A stretch of 7,697 nucleotides of DNA, taken from contig CALAGJ010000159.1 of assembly GCA_937892395.1 (NCBI GenBank), forward strand, positions 1-7,697. Reading direction: 5' to 3'. The position numbers were made by a program, and so were the translations under genes. The stretch is from an uncultured Parafilimonas sp. GTDB taxonomy: Bacteria; Bacteroidota; Bacteroidia; Chitinophagales; Chitinophagaceae. The notes below the pieces were generated by a model. It made no database searches. It was not told where the DNA came from and worked only from the letters and a program-made list of their open reading frames with translations. Shown here one piece after another: positions 6,901 to 7,697 of the stretch (the first letter of the stretch is position 1; each line of letters starts with the position of its first letter).

Positions 6901-7589
6901 GCTCTCTAAGCATTGGCCCGTCCATTCAATGGTATAGTTTTGACAGCAGCGATAACAAAGACAGATTCATAAACAATCTTGCTACCGTAAAAACTTACGA
7001 TAGCGTATCAATATTGAAAGATAAATTACATGGAGGGTTTCAAGGCGCATGGATTATAGATGCTCGAAATAATAAAATAACACCTCAATGGGGCTATTTA
7101 ATCAGCATGAAGGTAACTGCATTTGCGGGACTAAATCGGTTTTCAAAATCATTCATGCAATGGCAGCCACAAGTTGTATTTATAAAAAGTCTCAATCCAA
7201 AAAAATCTATTATCATAGCCAATAGGATTGGGGGTATTGTAAGTGTGGGTAAGACAGCTTTTTATCAATCTGCATTTTTAGGAGGGCAGGATAATTTATT
7301 GGGCTATCGCCAATATCGTTTTGCAGGTTCGCAGGCTCTGTATAATAATTTGGAACTACGAATAAAGGTGGCAGACTTTGCCAGTTATATCATACCTGGG
7401 CAGTTTGGGTTTGTGGGATTTGCGGATGCTGGACGGGTTTGGTTTAAGGGGGAAGAATCTGATAAATGGCATTCCGGTTATGGTGGAGGCATTTACCTTG
7501 CTCCCGCTCAAATGTTTGTATTACAAGCGGTAGCCGGTTTTTCATCAGAAGGTGTATTCCCAAATATCTCATTAGGCTTTAGATTTTAA
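3960..7589 (+). CDS. outer-membrane fusion: purple-acid-phosphatase-like + kinase-like middle + D15-type barrel
   Basis: I start this 1209-residue protein at the ATG at 3960, which overlaps the upstream stop by 11 bases. It then opens with a signal peptide: KQKLR, hydrophobic FVCCCLIIFMC and a likely cut after CMA (near residue 31). An in-frame ATG at 3810 lies deep inside the upstream gene and gives no signal peptide. Residues about 37-360 carry every purple-acid-phosphatase-type metallophosphatase motif: GDAG (42-45), GDNIY (73-77), GNHD (115-118), GHH (216-218) and GHEH (297-300). Residues about 430-760 form a conserved middle region with GGGQQSRSLRL (439-449), VLRSIEK (458-464), GDWDRHEDQW (580-589) and PRDRDQVF (606-613), which resembles a HipA/PI4K/Fam20-type kinase core. 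A beta-rich linker leads to a BamA/D15-like barrel (about 862-1209) ending in LGFRF, with the terminal Phe typical of barrel proteins. No POTRA repeats are evident. The enzymatic domains probably face the periplasm; substrates are unknown. Confidence 0.88.
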   Translation: MKDSSSYKQKLRIQFVCCCLIIFMCNRCMAQNILTDRIILIGDAGEKNTDQQAIILAAVDSTIPGHTIVLFLGDNIYPTGMALPGEAGEIETRQILQSEFALLSAKGAAVYFLPGNHDWDRSGPKGLLKIKAASEYLSSLHNSQLAMSPSNGCPGPEEIVVNDALTIITFDSEWWLYPFPINNDEADCACTTKEQFIESLQELLYKNSNKTILLAGHHPFKSYGRHGGYFSVKDHVFPLTAINKNLYIPMPVVGSLYPLLRKTFASAEDLGHPLYKDMVMRISKLTANMPNVIFASGHEHTQQFILGKNTQIVSGSGSKETYVRKGKANFATNENGFVTADVYDNKSVKINFYILKDTVFETAYSYVQQPTVGASKYEQKPMLQHDSITVKTYPAFNDKGKIHRVLFGENYRAENDVDVQLPLLNISTLKGGLTPYKRGGGQQSRSLRLKDTLGNEWVLRSIEKYPEVLLPGAVRNSFAADVVKDAMSAQHPYSALVVPTIANAVHVPHTNPTIGYVVPNQALGMYSNSFAHTLCLFEEREPIGKSDNTLQMLNNLNADNDNGFDTATFFSARLLDVLLGDWDRHEDQWRWADTMKGKEKWYKAVPRDRDQVFHVMEGVLPKIISRPWLVPFLHHFDGDIKRINAFFFESRNLNSRFLSQMDKAAWQHAIDLFQQRVTDSVLASALQKMPTEMYKLRGNELLNTLQQRRTHLDEAMQHYYDFSNKIVDIHLSDKNEFVSVNSNDDGSVVVSTYKMSKEGKIRNLLYNRTFKKEETKELRFFLRHGNDSVFIDNRHAPIKMRFVGGAGYKAYNIKSTKRNVFIFDKDSANTFYGNLHKVHKRLINDSTNIAIVPTNLYHITAPVLSVGFNIDDGILMGIGVRHTHQGFRKQPYASKHFISFSHAFATNAFRFKYQSEWMNVFSKTDIGINAIALAPDNTQNFFGIGNETRFIKTEDYIRFYRTRFSIVQVDPFFRWRNKPNSSLSIGPSIQWYSFDSSDNKDRFINNLATVKTYDSVSILKDKLHGGFQGAWIIDARNNKITPQWGYLISMKVTAFAGLNRFSKSFMQWQPQVVFIKSLNPKKSIIIANRIGGIVSVGKTAFYQSAFLGGQDNLLGYRQYRFAGSQALYNNLELRIKVADFASYIIPGQFGFVGFADAGRVWFKGEESDKWHSGYGGGIYLAPAQMFVLQAVAGFSSEGVFPNISLGFRF

Positions 7590-7697
7590 AAATTTTTGAT
7601 ATGAAACAGGTTGTTTTAGATCTCAGTTCAAATCTTGTTACAGGCAATTCCCCCTACTCGAGCAGGTCGGGTTGCAAAAGCGGGCTAACGATTGAGC
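7590..7697. other. right-hand flank, no gene assigned
   Basis: After the operon's stop comes an AT-rich patch (AAAAATTTTT, 7588-7597), with no GC-rich hairpin and T-run that would make a clear terminator. From about 7650 to the edge the DNA is visibly GC-richer than the operon. An ATG at 7601 opens a plus-strand frame (MKQVVLDLSSNLVTGN...) without a stop to the window end. Thirty-two open codons are not significant on their own, so it is not called as a gene, but it could be the start of a fourth operon gene. Confidence 0.4.
7664..7680 (-). repeat. second copy of the tRNA-adjacent 17-base element
   Basis: The plus-strand sequence AGGTCGGGTTGCAAAAG matches AGGCCGGGCTGCAAAAG at 48-64 in 15 of 17 positions; both differences are C/T changes. 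At the left copy it covers the tRNA-Arg 5' end and most of its -7 box. Here the matching minus-strand box reads CGCTTTTG (7675-7682), so the TA of TAnnTTTG is lost. It could be a weak minus-strand stable-RNA promoter or a short dispersed repeat. Confidence 0.35.

Noticed and set aside
7588..7597. AAAAATTTTT as an intrinsic terminator for the operon.
   Set aside because: It is a pure A/T palindrome without a GC stem; it cannot be told from background in AT-rich DNA.
7621..7647. A tRNA T-arm-like stretch (TTCAAATC followed by an acceptor-like end).
   Set aside because: The stem on either side pairs poorly and no matching 5' acceptor, D-arm or anticodon arm exists upstream on the plus strand. 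It also does not match the tRNA-Arg well enough to be an integration scar.
7664..7697. A possible minus-strand tRNA at the right edge, because GCTCAATCGTTAG resembles a D-arm.
   Set aside because: The D-stem and anticodon stem do not pair and no T-arm is found at the expected distance.
1..7697. CRISPR arrays, insertion sequences, transposases, integrases, origins.
   Set aside because: No regularly spaced repeats, terminal inverted repeats or mobile-element proteins were seen; the operon looks like ordinary core-type chromosomal DNA.

Overview
The window looks like chromosomal DNA from a Bacteroidota bacterium, probably in or near the Chitinophagaceae. This rests on four things seen in the sequence: AT-rich genes, almost no Shine-Dalgarno sites, promoter-like boxes of the Bacteroidota type (TAnnTTTG), and protein families with a Bacteroidota flavour, such as a signal-peptide phosphatase fused to an outer-membrane barrel. 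The genus is inference only.

Layout, left to right. Positions 1-52 hold the 5' two-thirds of a minus-strand tRNA-Arg (anticodon CCG), cut by the window edge, with a -7-like promoter box just upstream of it. A small plus-strand gene (197-355) encodes a 52-residue membrane protein and has its own well-placed promoter box. A minus-strand DinB-superfamily gene (391-903) faces it. A 182-base divergent intergenic region (904-1085) holds nested palindromes and candidate promoters. A tight plus-strand operon then fills 1086-7589: polyphosphate kinase ppk1, a SdiA-regulated-like beta-propeller lipoprotein (5 bases after ppk1), and a 1209-residue outer-membrane protein that overlaps the lipoprotein gene by 11 bases. 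The last 108 bases are non-coding or undetermined. They carry a second copy of a 17-base element found beside the tRNA.

How the genes may work together. PPK1 makes or breaks down polyphosphate inside the cell. The two genes coupled to it encode exported, envelope-located proteins. One is a beta-propeller lipoprotein. The other has a purple-acid-phosphatase-like domain, a middle domain and a C-terminal BamA/D15-like barrel. This suggests a phosphate-handling module spanning the envelope, but that is inference from gene order. The most interesting item is the middle domain of the big protein: its GDWDRHEDQW and PRDRDQVF motifs resemble the catalytic loop and metal-binding motif of HipA / PI4K / Fam20-type kinases. 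It would therefore sit as a kinase-like domain between a phosphatase and an outer-membrane barrel.
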